A stretch of DNA of 64,000 nucleotides from Acarospora socialis (taxonomy: Eukaryota > Ascomycota > Lecanoromycetes > Acarosporales > Acarosporaceae): assembly GCA_025617375.2 (NCBI GenBank), contig JAMYGW020000009.1, forward strand, positions 930,001 through 994,000, written 5' to 3'. The notes under the pieces are model-generated. The model saw nothing but the letters and a program-made list of their open reading frames with translations, ran no database searches and had not been told where the DNA came from. Below, in pieces: positions 32,901-42,934 of this stretch. Position 1 is the first letter of the stretch, and each line of letters begins with the position of its first letter. The position numbers and the translations under genes are program-made.

Positions 32901-34674
32901 GCTCAACTGCATCCATCCTCTCGATTGAGCCGGAGCTGCCGGTGGTCATCGCGTCTGAAACGAGTTTCCTGCGCATAACACCACCGAGTCTGCGCTCTCC
33001 AACCAGACTGGTTCCGGCGCGCGAAAGGGAGGGGCTCTGTAAGGATTCATGTCCAGAGACATGGTGTATCTTGATACGAGATGTAGTCATCGGAACCTGT
33101 AGCCCTGGATGGTTGACATTCTCTTTATCATCTTCATCCTGTTCCATAAGTTCGGGCGTATCGTCACCTATGTCTAATTCGCGTTCAGTATCATCTTCCG
33201 AGGCGTAGGGAAGGTCATTCGCAGTTGGAGTGTCATCAGAGATAACAAGTGTGTCCGGTGGAAGGTTATCCTTGACTTGAGTGACTGCTTGAGTCGTCCG
33301 TCCTGGAATACCTTTGCTTCGATCACGATCGCTCGAGGAGGGCCTCAAAGGTGCTGTGAGTCCGGCAAATTGACTCTTAGCCTGATCATCTATTTTCCTC
33401 TGAATCCTTCGCCGACGTAGAAGGCTTCCTTCCGATCCAAAATCCTCGTCAGAATCGTCCTCTACTGGCAAGCCATTCATTGAAGCGGATCGGCCTAGAC
33501 CTAAAGCGCGTTCCCTCCGCGCCTGCGACTCTTTCATCGGGACATAAGTTGTCTGTGGTTCTGTCACCGCGCGTTGAAAGTCAGTTCTCTGGATTTTCAC
33601 TGGCGATGATGAAGTACCAGCAACGGCAAGCCGTTGGTTGAAATACAGTTCAGGCGAAGGACGTTCAGACATCTCATCGGAAGGTAGACCATGAATTAAC
33701 GGAGAGGTCGGAGCTTGGGTTGCCTTGAACACCTGACTCAAGCCCATCACTCCACATCCCAAAACACCGGCATCTGCGAAAGGATTGATCGGCAGACGTG
33801 GGGTACTGGTGGGGCTTATGACCTCGCCCCTATGGTTTCTCTTCTTGCCCTGTGCCGCTGGTGTTTTCGGTTGCTGGTAACGCTTCCACTCTGGCGTTAT
33901 GTCGGTATCGGCTTCGACATGGGTGATATCACTCATGGCATCATCCTCGGGATTTGCGGCATCAGAGTCTTCCTCTGGATATCCGATCACTTGCTGCTCG
34001 AATTCACCTAAAAGGTCTACGTGACCGCTCTCCGCGTAACCACTGGGATGCGAAGTCACTCCGTTCGTTGTAGCCATGAGCCCCGGAATGTTCTCATTTA
34101 CGCTGCTGGCTTGCCGCATCTTGGTCTTGTTGGTGAACTCGTCATACACCCACTGAGATACAGGCTGGGTGTCGCCTTGCGACAAGCTACTAAGAAGCTC
34201 CATCTCCGGCCTCCTCTTTCTCGCCTTCGCCCTCTCAGTGGACTCCGGAACGGTACTGGGCAGTTGCGTCTCAGAGTTCTGGCTTTTCAAGGATACATCA
34301 TTGTTTCCCCCAACGGCATTTGATCGACCAGCCTTGTGGTCCACTCCACTCCACTGGAAGTGGTTGATTAATCCTGGCGACGACTGTACACGTCGGCTCC
34401 TAACATTTGTATCATGGCGATGGGCGGATCTTCCCAGTGCGTTGATGTCCACTCTCCCAGGTGTCGTTGTTGGATCGATTGACGCGTTCAGATTTGGACG
34501 TGCTGCTGCAGCGGACAGGGATGGTTGCGCAATCCCCGTAACCGACGGTGACTGGCATTGTCTGCTACTGGTCAATCTATTTCCGTCGTCATCGCTATCG
34601 TAAAATCCCAGCGCAATCTTCTTCAATTGTGATATGTCAATGCTCTGGCTCTGGCTCTCCATTGCAGCCATCAT
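29995..34674 (-). CDS. crb2: DNA-damage checkpoint mediator Crb2/Rad9 (53BP1 family)
   Basis: Single uninterrupted exon encoding 1,559 aa. A long disordered N-terminal two-thirds is rich in Ser/Thr with many SQ/TQ sites for ATM/ATR kinases. It is followed by a Tudor-type region at about 1075–1150 (HPNQVFAHFNGRNAAYYPA, FDDGTIDSLGAYGVKRLEL) and a tandem BRCT module at about 1285–1559 (SGLFAGMVYAITYG, LAGRWIEDCI, GRSVLLVMRRG). The Tudor–BRCT2 order is that of S. pombe Crb2, S. cerevisiae Rad9 and human 53BP1, which read H4K20 methylation and gamma-H2A and scaffold the checkpoint kinase Chk1 or Rad53. A second ATG five codons in (MESQSQSIDIS) could also be the start. Confidence 0.9.
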   Translation of the reverse strand: MMAAMESQSQSIDISQLKKIALGFYDSDDDGNRLTSSRQCQSPSVTGIAQPSLSAAAARPNLNASIDPTTTPGRVDINALGRSAHRHDTNVRSRRVQSSPGLINHFQWSGVDHKAGRSNAVGGNNDVSLKSQNSETQLPSTVPESTERAKARKRRPEMELLSSLSQGDTQPVSQWVYDEFTNKTKMRQASSVNENIPGLMATTNGVTSHPSGYAESGHVDLLGEFEQQVIGYPEEDSDAANPEDDAMSDITHVEADTDITPEWKRYQQPKTPAAQGKKRNHRGEVISPTSTPRLPINPFADAGVLGCGVMGLSQVFKATQAPTSPLIHGLPSDEMSERPSPELYFNQRLAVAGTSSSPVKIQRTDFQRAVTEPQTTYVPMKESQARRERALGLGRSASMNGLPVEDDSDEDFGSEGSLLRRRRIQRKIDDQAKSQFAGLTAPLRPSSSDRDRSKGIPGRTTQAVTQVKDNLPPDTLVISDDTPTANDLPYASEDDTERELDIGDDTPELMEQDEDDKENVNHPGLQVPMTTSRIKIHHVSGHESLQSPSLSRAGTSLVGERRLGGVMRRKLVSDAMTTGSSGSIERMDAVERGSQTVAVADSQASQSERKTSERQRSASPRTPLPPSSSCIPQSQIDLPLNYPLPEPSPSGPLAENDSSPFPRPPPLSSSLSNESSSERGDDNQQVILDLASDPVVEPTAEGNSSSIVEPGRHVQSRQMKSSAGIEGLARRKINGSGSNAGLGVTPNTTPVAAPDGNISSPIPVDDRTRKIRPAENKTKAPRSTIPETSPSGGSEMTSSAKQSMGNLRPSSSAPSQTAPALNPGRQAPHSNGTSVFETAQTHLTSHTTRAASSRQESESARPLISPKVTRLRHFTEVASPTLPDVVGEDVMDVSLITSQDIEYQAAINGSSPVRPSRKRRRGVGGLVLPATEAHSMSSSSPMSQHPSQGPEKDADRPTLNVHPAVGVEGPAKQVGRSVLPDPFIVSRGLSSTSETSVAATETAAISALPGPGGREATIAATSSLRSKTRKPTPLLSRRVAKSTTDENEHVTAQPATEGKSGMENRAAMQETLATAGITHPNQVFAHFNGRNAAYYPATCIGVHGGEERRFKIRFDDGTIDSLGAYGVKRLELRKGDHIKVDLPNMRTKSYVVLGLNNKHEPTPGTRMPSNAGLLADRQSAQYLMTDIQGYPTVQVYQKQRESLPGKDPSPDTEIISVPLNSVYLTQTMWSRFKDRQYTHPPMFALQRSGLTTPSENPSTPSTTSSRSARNKPSAPAPEDDLTTQTGSGLFAGMVYAITYGKNEEEKQRVSQHIRLNGGRIVQDGFHELFHIPTLEPATPSKNRDIRNDTALSLKPHAAQLGFACVIADSHSRRKKHVQALALGLPCLAGRWIEDCIAKNKVLNWEPYLLPSGESAFLGGAVRSRILQPYPAVSARLSATIENRPKILAGRSVLLVMRRGKAEESRKAYLFLTYALGASKVSRALDLGAAKKMLAESEASGERWDLVYVDGKKERAEKVLFGEDGAERGGDDEAGGRRTRVVGNEFVVQSLISGQLIDDE

Positions 34675-35727
34675 ACCGCTGAGTGCATGCTTCGGACTCG
34701 CATAAGGTATGAGGGATGGAAGACGGGAATAAATTTGACCGCGTTAACTTTCTGTCCCGCCAAAGACACGAGAGCACGTGTTATACACTAGGGAAGCTTA
34801 ACACAAGACGGTTCCGGCTTTACTCCATGGGTGATTTCTCTGTCATTATAAGCGCTTCTATAAGGATAGGTAGGTAGACCCCAGGCCTGTTGTGGCCCAA
34901 TAACACTCCAAGCAGGGGAACGCTCCGATCCCTTTATGTGTATTCAGGAAATGTAGTCACTTGTGTAACCCTCAACCAATCACCTTACCCCCGTGGTGTG
35001 ACAAAGACGTGCAGAACAAGCAAGCAAACAACAAATAGCACTGGGCACAGCCATCAGAAGTCCTCAACCGCTGCAAGATACCCATCAGTTGTGAAGGCTG
35101 AACAAGCCGTCATGCAGACCCATGTCCGATATCCATAAGTGTTGCTTCTATTTTCATTGCATCCAATTATATATATACACCCCAGCCGTCCACAGTTGTA
35201 TATACCAAGCCCTAAGATTGACTACAGAGGTGAACGTTATACACTTAATAGGAGTGCTTTGTTGTACTTGATGTATATATATATCCTTGTCTGATCCAAC
35301 CTCGCAGCTTTTTCTACTCCATCTGTGAGCGCCTCTCACCGCATACCAAGGTCGGTTCCTGCCTTCGGGAACCGATATAGAGATGGTTATCTCGGTCACT
35401 GGCAAGCTCGTGTACCCTTCTTCTGGATATCAATGGGAGTTTATATGCTATAAACGTGTCCCATTGGACATTGAAACTGTCGACAGTTTTTGTTCCTGCT
35501 CCCGTCGTTCTAGCTCCGCTCACTTGCGTTAGTTGTTGCAATGATCGAAGTAGGCGAGGCGTTCCGCACCCGACTATGAATGAGTCCCGTGTTTATATCT
35601 AGCCTTTGTTCTTCATTCCGATAGAATTACTTTGTCGCCTGTTGGGTTCTGCCTGAGAAGATCGACGGGGTTTCGGCATTAGAGCATGAGAATCTCGGCG
35701 AGCTTGCCGTTCTGCAGTGTTCGATGT
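34675..35727. other. Intergenic, AT-rich patches, no gene seen
   Basis: Promoter of CRB2 and 3' flank of SEN2. Short TA-rich stretches occur at about 35168–35178 and 35272–35284. No coding frame was recognised. Confidence 0.5.
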
Positions 35728-37194
35728 TCAATCTCGGCTCCGATTCGGGATCCACCTCTTCAAGCTGACCTCTCTAATTTTATATCTCCTTAACAGTTTC
35801 CCAACGTCTACCTCCCCGTCGATGACTTGTGCAGAGGCATAAGAAACCTGCTCATCGCCTGGCGCGGGTACCTCGACGTACGCCAGAACTAGGCTTTTCC
35901 GGACCTGGCTTTGAACCCGGTTGACGCTATTCAGCCACCACCAACTCTTGCTTTGCTTGTTCTGAGTTTCTTTCCTCCGAGCTGGTGTCGCCGTCCAGTA
36001 TGAGTGACTATAGGACGGAACGATCATTACCGCGAACTCAGCGTGCGAGAAAACAGGCCCACGGTTGTACAGTAGGTAGTCGACAGCGAATTTGACGCCG
36101 GGACGTACCACCCACCCTAAAGATCGGAAATGGTGATAAGTTACATATGAAATGAGAAAGGGATCATCGGGTTTTAGACCCGAGGGCGGACAAGGAGGAA
36201 AGTAGGAATGTCTTCGGAACATAGAGAAGAGACTCGCAGTTGACATGATTGTATCGGAATCTCGATCTATGATATTAAGCGCACCTAGTCCATATATGAG
36301 AAAGAAAGCCTCTTCAGGTGTCAGTTGTAGATGTTCCTGGTTGTCGATCTTCCTAGCGTCTTCAGCGACAAGCGTCATCGCTCCAGCAGGTCTAGAGTTT
36401 CCTTGGCATATGCGTTTCTCAATTGTATCGGTGGATTTGGAAGACGGTACGGGGTTTAATTGGTTTATCGACTGATCTTTCGATTGAACCTGGGAAGCAA
36501 GCGAAGGCGAGTCCATTGATAAGATGGCAGACACAGCGGGAACACCTCCAGCAAGGTTGTAAGACCTGTTTTGATCCACACGAGTCTCCAGGCCGAGCGT
36601 CAGGCTGTCTGGGTCCTCGCCAGCTGCAGAACCATTGGCATCATTAGTAGTCGAAGCCCCGCTCGGTGTCACGTCAGCTTTGCCCTCTTGCCTCAGCTTT
36701 TCCTCAATAGCGTCCCTTTCTTTTCTTGCTCTTTCCTTCTTGAATTCCTTCCTTTCTTCCCGTCTCCGCCTCGTCACCTCCTCGCTTGTCTCGCCGATGA
36801 GAAGACCACGTCTTCTCTGTTCCCGATCCAGCCAGCTTGGTTCGCTTCGACTAAGGTTACCTTTGCCAAAGAAGCCCATTGTCCAAAGGGCTCGGATGGC
36901 ATCCGGTCCGGTGACATGGACCGAGAGGGTCTCCGACGAAAAATAAGCCGTATAGAATACTGTAGGGTGAGAGCCGGGCGGGCGCAGCAGTTGCGATATG
37001 TAGGTGAACGCTATATGGAGGAGTGAGAGCGGGTTATGCGGTAACAATGGGGGCAGTGGATATGTAGTCAATGGGAGTGGTAAGGCGTGAATTTGATTGT
37101 AGTTAGGTCTAGTAATTCTCGGCGGCTGATTACGGTGCTCAGAGGACTGAGCCTGCTCAAGGGTACCCTCCATGTTGATGTGGTGACAATCCAT
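35728..37194 (-). CDS. sen2: tRNA-splicing endonuclease catalytic subunit Sen2
   Basis: Single exon, 488 aa. A second ATG seven codons in (MEGTLEQAQ) is an alternative start. N-terminal family landmarks are PNYNQIHALPLPLTTYPLPP and the GPDAIRALWTMGFFGKGNLSR-like stretch, followed by a charged coiled coil (RRRREERKEFKKERARKERD). The C-terminal nuclease domain shows LTPEEAFFLIYGLGAL, then YHHFRSLGWVVRPGVKFAVD, the catalytic Tyr and His in LLYNRGPVFSHAEF (about 380–392) and the catalytic Lys in VRKSLVLAYVE (about 433). With Sen34, Sen15 and Sen54 it cuts intron-containing pre-tRNAs. It is divergent from NOP10. Confidence 0.93.
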   Translation of the reverse strand: MDCHHINMEGTLEQAQSSEHRNQPPRITRPNYNQIHALPLPLTTYPLPPLLPHNPLSLLHIAFTYISQLLRPPGSHPTVFYTAYFSSETLSVHVTGPDAIRALWTMGFFGKGNLSRSEPSWLDREQRRRGLLIGETSEEVTRRRREERKEFKKERARKERDAIEEKLRQEGKADVTPSGASTTNDANGSAAGEDPDSLTLGLETRVDQNRSYNLAGGVPAVSAILSMDSPSLASQVQSKDQSINQLNPVPSSKSTDTIEKRICQGNSRPAGAMTLVAEDARKIDNQEHLQLTPEEAFFLIYGLGALNIIDRDSDTIMSTASLFSMFRRHSYFPPCPPSGLKPDDPFLISYVTYHHFRSLGWVVRPGVKFAVDYLLYNRGPVFSHAEFAVMIVPSYSHSYWTATPARRKETQNKQSKSWWWLNSVNRVQSQVRKSLVLAYVEVPAPGDEQVSYASAQVIDGEVDVGKLLRRYKIREVSLKRWIPNRSRD

Positions 37195-37819
37195 CCCAAC
37201 CTAACGGCTGTAGAACTATATCATACGACACCGATCATGCTGCTTGGCACTCTTGTCAGCCGGCTTTGCTCCAGATATACGTTCTAAAGACGAAGAGTTG
37301 CAACACGATTGCTCAGATACCGTTGTAGTCTTCTCATAGAGAATAGAAGCCAACATAGAGAAACGACATAAAGTCAGAGTCGTGCTCTAGGCTACAGTAT
37401 GTTGTCATCACCGCGTCAATGTAGGATGATCGCCCACATGGTGAGAGAATCACAAGGAGATGGAAAGGGAGTACCTACATTCTACACCATCACTTTCGAT
37501 ATTCCTGAGATTGTGCTTCCACTGCATTGACTACCAGAGGGATGTTTTAGCAGCTTCACTTTGCATTTTTTCTTCCCGAACCACGAAGAGTCGGAGATAT
37601 GACTGTATAAGGTAGGATTTGGTCGTGGTCAAAGCTTGATAGTTCGCTTGAGGAATCTGTATCTGCACTAGCCTCGATTCGAAAAAGTGCAGTTCAACAA
37701 AAAGCTTCAACTCCAGGATCACGGATATTGAGACTCACAAACCGCTCTCATCGACTTCAACCCATGTGAGCTCAAGTCATATGGTTTAGTCAGTTGTTTG
37801 CTAACTGAATGGATATAGC
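37195..37819. other. Divergent SEN2/NOP10 promoter with 5'UTR intron
   Basis: The stretch 37766–37818 is a convincing intron (GTGAGC donor, GCTAAC branch, ATAG acceptor) ending one base before the NOP10 start codon. It is therefore a likely 5'UTR intron of NOP10. Confidence 0.6.
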
Positions 37820-38147
37820 ATGCATCTGATGTACACGCTCGACGATTCTGGAAAACGCATATACACACTTAAAAAGATTCAGAACGGAGAGGTGACAAAG
37901 TCCGCACATCCTGCGAGGTTCTCACCAGATGACAAGTACTCAAGGTCAGTGAAGCTTCTTCTCATGAAATTCAAATATGATGAACCATCCGAATTGACAT
38001 TGTGTTCTCTACAGGCACAGGGTGACCTTGAAGAAGCGATATGGGCTGCTTTTGACTCAGCAAAGTAAGTCAGGTTACCCTCCCTTATACTTCAGGCGAT
38101 GAAAGCTGACTGGATGTATAGAAGACAAGAACGTGCTTGGGCAATGA
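37820..38147 (+). CDS. nop10: H/ACA snoRNP subunit Nop10
   Basis: Three exons (37820–37944, 38015–38064, 38122–38147) give 66 aa. The protein begins [19 protein letters not shown] and continues [22 protein letters not shown], then [13 protein letters not shown], which is the full Nop10 fold. Nop10 joins Cbf5, Gar1 and Nhp2 in H/ACA particles that pseudouridylate rRNA and process pre-rRNA. The last exon adds QKDKNVLGQ, a few residues beyond the usual end. The gene is too fragmented for simple frame scanning. It converges on NOB1. Confidence 0.93.
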
Positions 38148-38400
38148 GAAGTAAACCAAGTGTGGTCACTTATTGCTCGGCGTTTGATTCTGGTGTTTAC
38201 ATGCTGGCATTTATATTACTCGACATAACTCAATCAGCCCCTGGGTGCATCCATGCGGTAATACAAAGACGTCATTAACAGAATCTGTAACTCCTCCGTG
38301 CCTCTCTATTTCCTTTTAGCCCTAACTCCATCTCCTGTTGGTATGAACCTTAACCTCATCATGTTCGAGTTCTTCATACCGTGACCGGTGGTACCGTTTC

Positions 38401-39720
38401 CTACCGCTTTCTAGAGTTGATCGTCCTCCCTGCTCCAACTTTGATCCTCCCGCCAAGCCTATTTCGGTCCCCTGTGAGAATGCTAGGCAGGTAATCCTCA
38501 TCCATCAGGTTCCTCTCCTTACGTCTCCCCTGACCCTTCATCGCCTGCACGTATTCCTTCTGGTCCTCCGCTAAGATTAGTCCTTGGCCCCACCCTCCCT
38601 TCCCACCGCCTGTGCCGACTTTGCCGCTTGCTGAGCCTGGAACTGGTCTTGGGATGCTGTACCGGTCTCCTCGAGTGTTCCATTGCATATTTCTCTTCAA
38701 ATGCAGCTGAAACTCTCCATTCGGCCGTGTCGAGCAAGCAACCCTCATCAGCGTAGGCTTGCCACATCGTGGACAGAACTGCTTGTCCATCTCTTTCGTC
38801 TGCTGGAAGCAGGCGTGGCAGCGCAAGATGTATGTCTTCAAATGTCGAATACGCTGTAATGAGGATGATAAGAGGTTGAGGTTCATCTGAAGTAGCACGT
38901 TTTGCATGGCGAAATCTGTAGTGATCGTGGCGACCTGCATGGTTCCAGTAGTCGACGAAGCTGATCCAACGCTCGTGCTAGTGTCCGCTTGATGTTTCTT
39001 GATGTTTAAAGGAGTGATCCAGCCTTCGGAGTCAGAGTCATCGGACGAGATACCGTTTTTCTGTGCTTCTAGCGTATCTGCGGGTGGCACTGCCTCTAAA
39101 GCCAAACTCTCCAGCGGTAGTGCTGAAACCTCATCCGTAAGCTGCGCCTCTTGAGCGCCACATATAGGGCTTTGGGCCTGGGTCAGTTCCTCTAAGGACT
39201 CACTTCGGCCGGGAGAAGCGCTAGTTCTTTCAGGACTCGACTGTGTTACATCTCTTGATAGAGTCTCAGTACGGTCTCCTGGCTCCGTTGGTTCCGTTGG
39301 AGCTTGAGCTTCTGCCTCCAACAAGCCCGCCTGTTTCGTATCTGGGGCCGCTCCGTTTAGACGTTTCTGGCCGGGTACTGATCTCAACCGCCAATTGCCT
39401 CCATTTCTTTCACATTCAAGCTCATATGCCAAAGCCAGAACCTGAATGTCCACTCTGCTTAGTACATTAAGATCCCCGGTCCTTCGAGCAAATTCCATGA
39501 TAACTTTGATACTTTGTTCTCCAGGCGTTCTCATTGTTAGAAATGGCAACAATGTCGTCTCTAGACGGGAGCGCGCAGTAGCATCTCGAATTTCGGTGAT
39601 AACAGATGGTACAGTGAACAGGGCCTCTGATTGTGCGAGCAGAGAGGAGACTGGCGGCTCGTTCTTCAAGATGGGCCCTGCGTCCAGGATAATTGAGTGT
39701 ATAGATTTTACTGATGCCAT
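38401..39720 (-). CDS. nob1: Nob1, 20S pre-rRNA site D endonuclease
   Basis: Single exon, 439 aa. The N-terminal PIN nuclease domain (about 5–110) carries the acidic residues D13 (IILDAG), E43 (VITEIRD) and D91 (RVDIQVLALA). An acidic, Ser-rich middle is followed by DSEGWITP and DFAMQNVLLQMNL. The zinc ribbon at about 297–320 has CHAC and CPRCGKPT pairs. The C-terminal Nob1 signature reads FQLHLKRNMQWNTRGDRYSI, then AEDQKEYV. Nob1 makes the final cut that turns 20S pre-rRNA into mature 18S rRNA in the cytoplasm. Confidence 0.95.
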   Translation of the reverse strand: MASVKSIHSIILDAGPILKNEPPVSSLLAQSEALFTVPSVITEIRDATARSRLETTLLPFLTMRTPGEQSIKVIMEFARRTGDLNVLSRVDIQVLALAYELECERNGGNWRLRSVPGQKRLNGAAPDTKQAGLLEAEAQAPTEPTEPGDRTETLSRDVTQSSPERTSASPGRSESLEELTQAQSPICGAQEAQLTDEVSALPLESLALEAVPPADTLEAQKNGISSDDSDSEGWITPLNIKKHQADTSTSVGSASSTTGTMQVATITTDFAMQNVLLQMNLNLLSSSLQRIRHLKTYILRCHACFQQTKEMDKQFCPRCGKPTLMRVACSTRPNGEFQLHLKRNMQWNTRGDRYSIPRPVPGSASGKVGTGGGKGGWGQGLILAEDQKEYVQAMKGQGRRKERNLMDEDYLPSILTGDRNRLGGRIKVGAGRTINSRKR

Positions 39721-42700
39721 ATTGTTGATTAAATCCTACCACTTTACCAATCCAGCAGGTTTGAATCAAGGCAATGCTGATATGAGTACCTGGGTAGTAT
39801 TCAAAGAAATCAAAATACATTTCTGAATGCAAAATGCCGCTCTTGGCGACGCTACCTGAGGTCGAACAGATTACTAAGCACCCTAAGCTCTCCTGATCCT
39901 TCGAACCTTCCATGATCGTCCCGCTACACGCGAAGCCTTAAGGTTTATGCTCTTACACTGGTACAGAGCTTATGCTTGAACAGAAGCATCACCAGCGAGG
40001 TACCCAGGAACGACATGACTGTCAATCTTAGCTGTCAGGGCTATCTTCAAGCACGCCACCGATGCTGAGTGCTTAGGGCACTGTGACTGGACAGAGTCCT
40101 CTCCCGCGCGTGCTGTGGCCCAAGGTGAACAGAGACTGTCATACCGGAGTGAGTCCATCAGCCCCCATCCGCAGCTCTGAAGCTCGTTCATGGCTGTTCT
40201 AGTATTGCTGATAGCATCATGGTCTTTATAGCAAGGACGCGATGACATACCAAACGGTAGAACAACAACACTGGCAACCCAAGACACCGGCTCGATGGTA
40301 CACGAAGTCAGACAATACAGTTCTTGACAAGGATAAGCAGGCCATGCTCGGGACGGTGAAAATCTGCCACTCTTGGTCATTTAGAGGAAGTAGTACTATT
40401 TGGAAGATGATGGTCGAGCATGGATAAACAGAATTCTTGGGTCTGGGTTTACGTACCATGCCACGGCAACTGAAAGAATTGTCCATTACCGCACCCCAAC
40501 TCGACCACCTATGTCGCCCTGATTTAACCTACCATCGCGTCAAGCAGAATACACATCACACCGGTCCACCGCCGTGTCTAAATCATAGTGCGTACACGAA
40601 GCTTCGATGTCTCTCGTTGCGGGTACGGTTGGCGTCGGCACAGAGAAGGTGCATTGGACAATATACTCTTCGCCTCATCATGACTGTTCTCAGATCGCGG
40701 TCGGGAGACCACCTCCTCGTCATTTGCACGGACGATCGACTGCTGTGAATGCACTAAATGAGTTCTGTCTTTGTCTAGGCAAGCTTGATGGCTGACCATG
40801 AGGCATCAATGTCCGTTGCATCATGTGACGTCGTACATCTGTGGCTCAAGATGCCTCAGCGCCAGTCATCGGCCACTGAATCGACGAATATGACCATGGA
40901 AGATCTGGGACAAAGCGAGTGAACTGTTTCTGGTCGCTACCGCTCTCGCAAATAAGCAGGCACATTCTGGTTGTGAGTTGCGCAACTGCCGGCTCCGTGA
41001 GTATGAATGGATCGCGAAATATGGCCTCAGGCTTCAAATTTCTCTTTTGCCCTTTATTGACCTGCGCACTATCATCGCAACTCAAAAGCAGGTGGCAGAA
41101 CAAAAGCAGTTTGCATGGTTGAACTGTAAGAAGAAAAAGCGAACCGACTATCTGGAGCGCTTACAATAGGCCTCTTCATACCAAGCCGGAAGCCTCCCTG
41201 GCCCCGTCTGTTGTGAACGTCACAACGGAATGATGGCACTCCCAAATAATATGTTACGCATTGGTGAATAGACACCAGGATCAACCATAGTCTGCGAAGG
41301 GGACAGCCTCGAAAGAGCCATGGACGGTGCCGTAGCGATTCGATTCGACATACCACAGTTTGGCGAAGGACCCAATGCATCTCGGCGTGATGTATGAGAA
41401 TCCAGCCTGTTGACGACTGGAGATCGGCGATACCACAGTTGTGCTTTCCTAACAGGGCCAGCGACATGTCCAATTACATGGTCCTGCTCCTCACGGCCAG
41501 ATCAAAAGGGAGACTGTATGGTCGATTCAATATTCTCCGACCAATACCATGTGTGTCCTGCATATTCACTAGGGTTGTTCTCCGCGAAACCCCTGGGTTC
41601 TTTGGTGCATAAATGCGTACCGTGGACGCCCAGGCAACGAGGCAACTACACTAAAGCAGTGTAGCATTCAGACTTACGCCCGGCTGCGCCTGTAAAGTCC
41701 TATTTGCAATGCAATCTGTTAGTCGATCACTCGAGGCAGTCTGTGGGCAACTTTACTTAAAGCCTGCTATACCTCCTCTTTATTTTCAACTCTTCATATT
41801 TCAATTCTTCACTTTTATTGCCTGAAGCATCACCAAACTATTCCCTTCTTAGTTTTCCGTCCGGTTGGCACACAGAAATATTAGCCTTGAGGGCGTTCTG
41901 GCAGTGGATTGGCTCGGGCGGTAACCCCATGCTCCCGGGCTCCATCCTCGTCAGCAAGTCAGCAAGTCATACAATCAGTTCTCTCCGTTGACCTTGGGCT
42001 GCAGTCTTATAGTGATTGCGGCTCAAAATATCGATTTGAGCCTCATTATCGTGTCTAATTGGTTGTCTTACGTTACTATAGTAAGCTATCAAGGCGAATT
42101 TCAACCACTTTGTTACCACTACGAAATCATGCTCAAACACTGCTCACAGAGCTCTCGTCTATTACTAGTTTCGGAAGAGGCATGATTATGCGGCAACGCA
42201 ACCCACTGGAGCCACGGTTAATATCAACGAGAGATGCCCTTCTAGGCCTGCCACAGGCCGTCGGCGTGCATTAGGTTGGGTGTCTACGAGCTCCTCCACT
42301 GGCCTTGTGGTTAGTGATCGACACTGATGTCGATACCAAGCAAGGATTAGGCGACAGTCCTCATGCATCGCATGGCCGCGATACGGGTGTGGTCCTTTTT
42401 TGGTGTACCTACTACAAATCGATGATGCTTGAACCTCACACGGAACCTGTTCAGCTGGGTTTATCTAGGGATTTCTTCTCCCGCTCCTATAGCCAGAGTT
42501 CCAGGTTTTGAGTGCAGTGTTTTACCCTCTGTGAGACGCAATCGGATGTGGACCGCTAGCTGTTCATGCCCGCTCACTTGCCGCTGATGGCAACACATCT
42601 AAGAGACTAAATAGTGGTCACACCAAGCGGTCGGTTTGGAGGGTGAAGGACTTGATCGGCTGCCGTTATCGTGCCTTGGGCAGCAACCCTGGTCGTTGAC

Positions 42701-42934
42701 ACGACCTTGTTTGTCATCAAGCCGATCTGCGAAGATACACGGGGAGTCGGGGTCGTGACGTGTTTGGCTTTGATCCAGTCCAGAAGAGCCTCATTACTCC
42801 GCACTGCGTATTGTATCATTTGAGGGGCTGTTCCAGTACTGACAGCGGGCGAGAAAACACAATAAATCCATATTTCAAGGAGCCACCAAAACTTCAAAAT
42901 CAACTGACTGATTATCCGTTTGTGTTGATCTCCC
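39721..42934. other. 3.2-kb stretch without a recognisable gene
   Basis: Both strands were read. Frames up to about 136 codons exist but none shows a known motif or a convincing spliced chain. A short direct repeat (TCAGCAAG twice) occurs near 41951–41966. I saw no terminal repeats, no transposase and no tRNA or rRNA. It may hold non-coding transcripts, regulatory DNA or decayed sequence. Confidence 0.45.
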
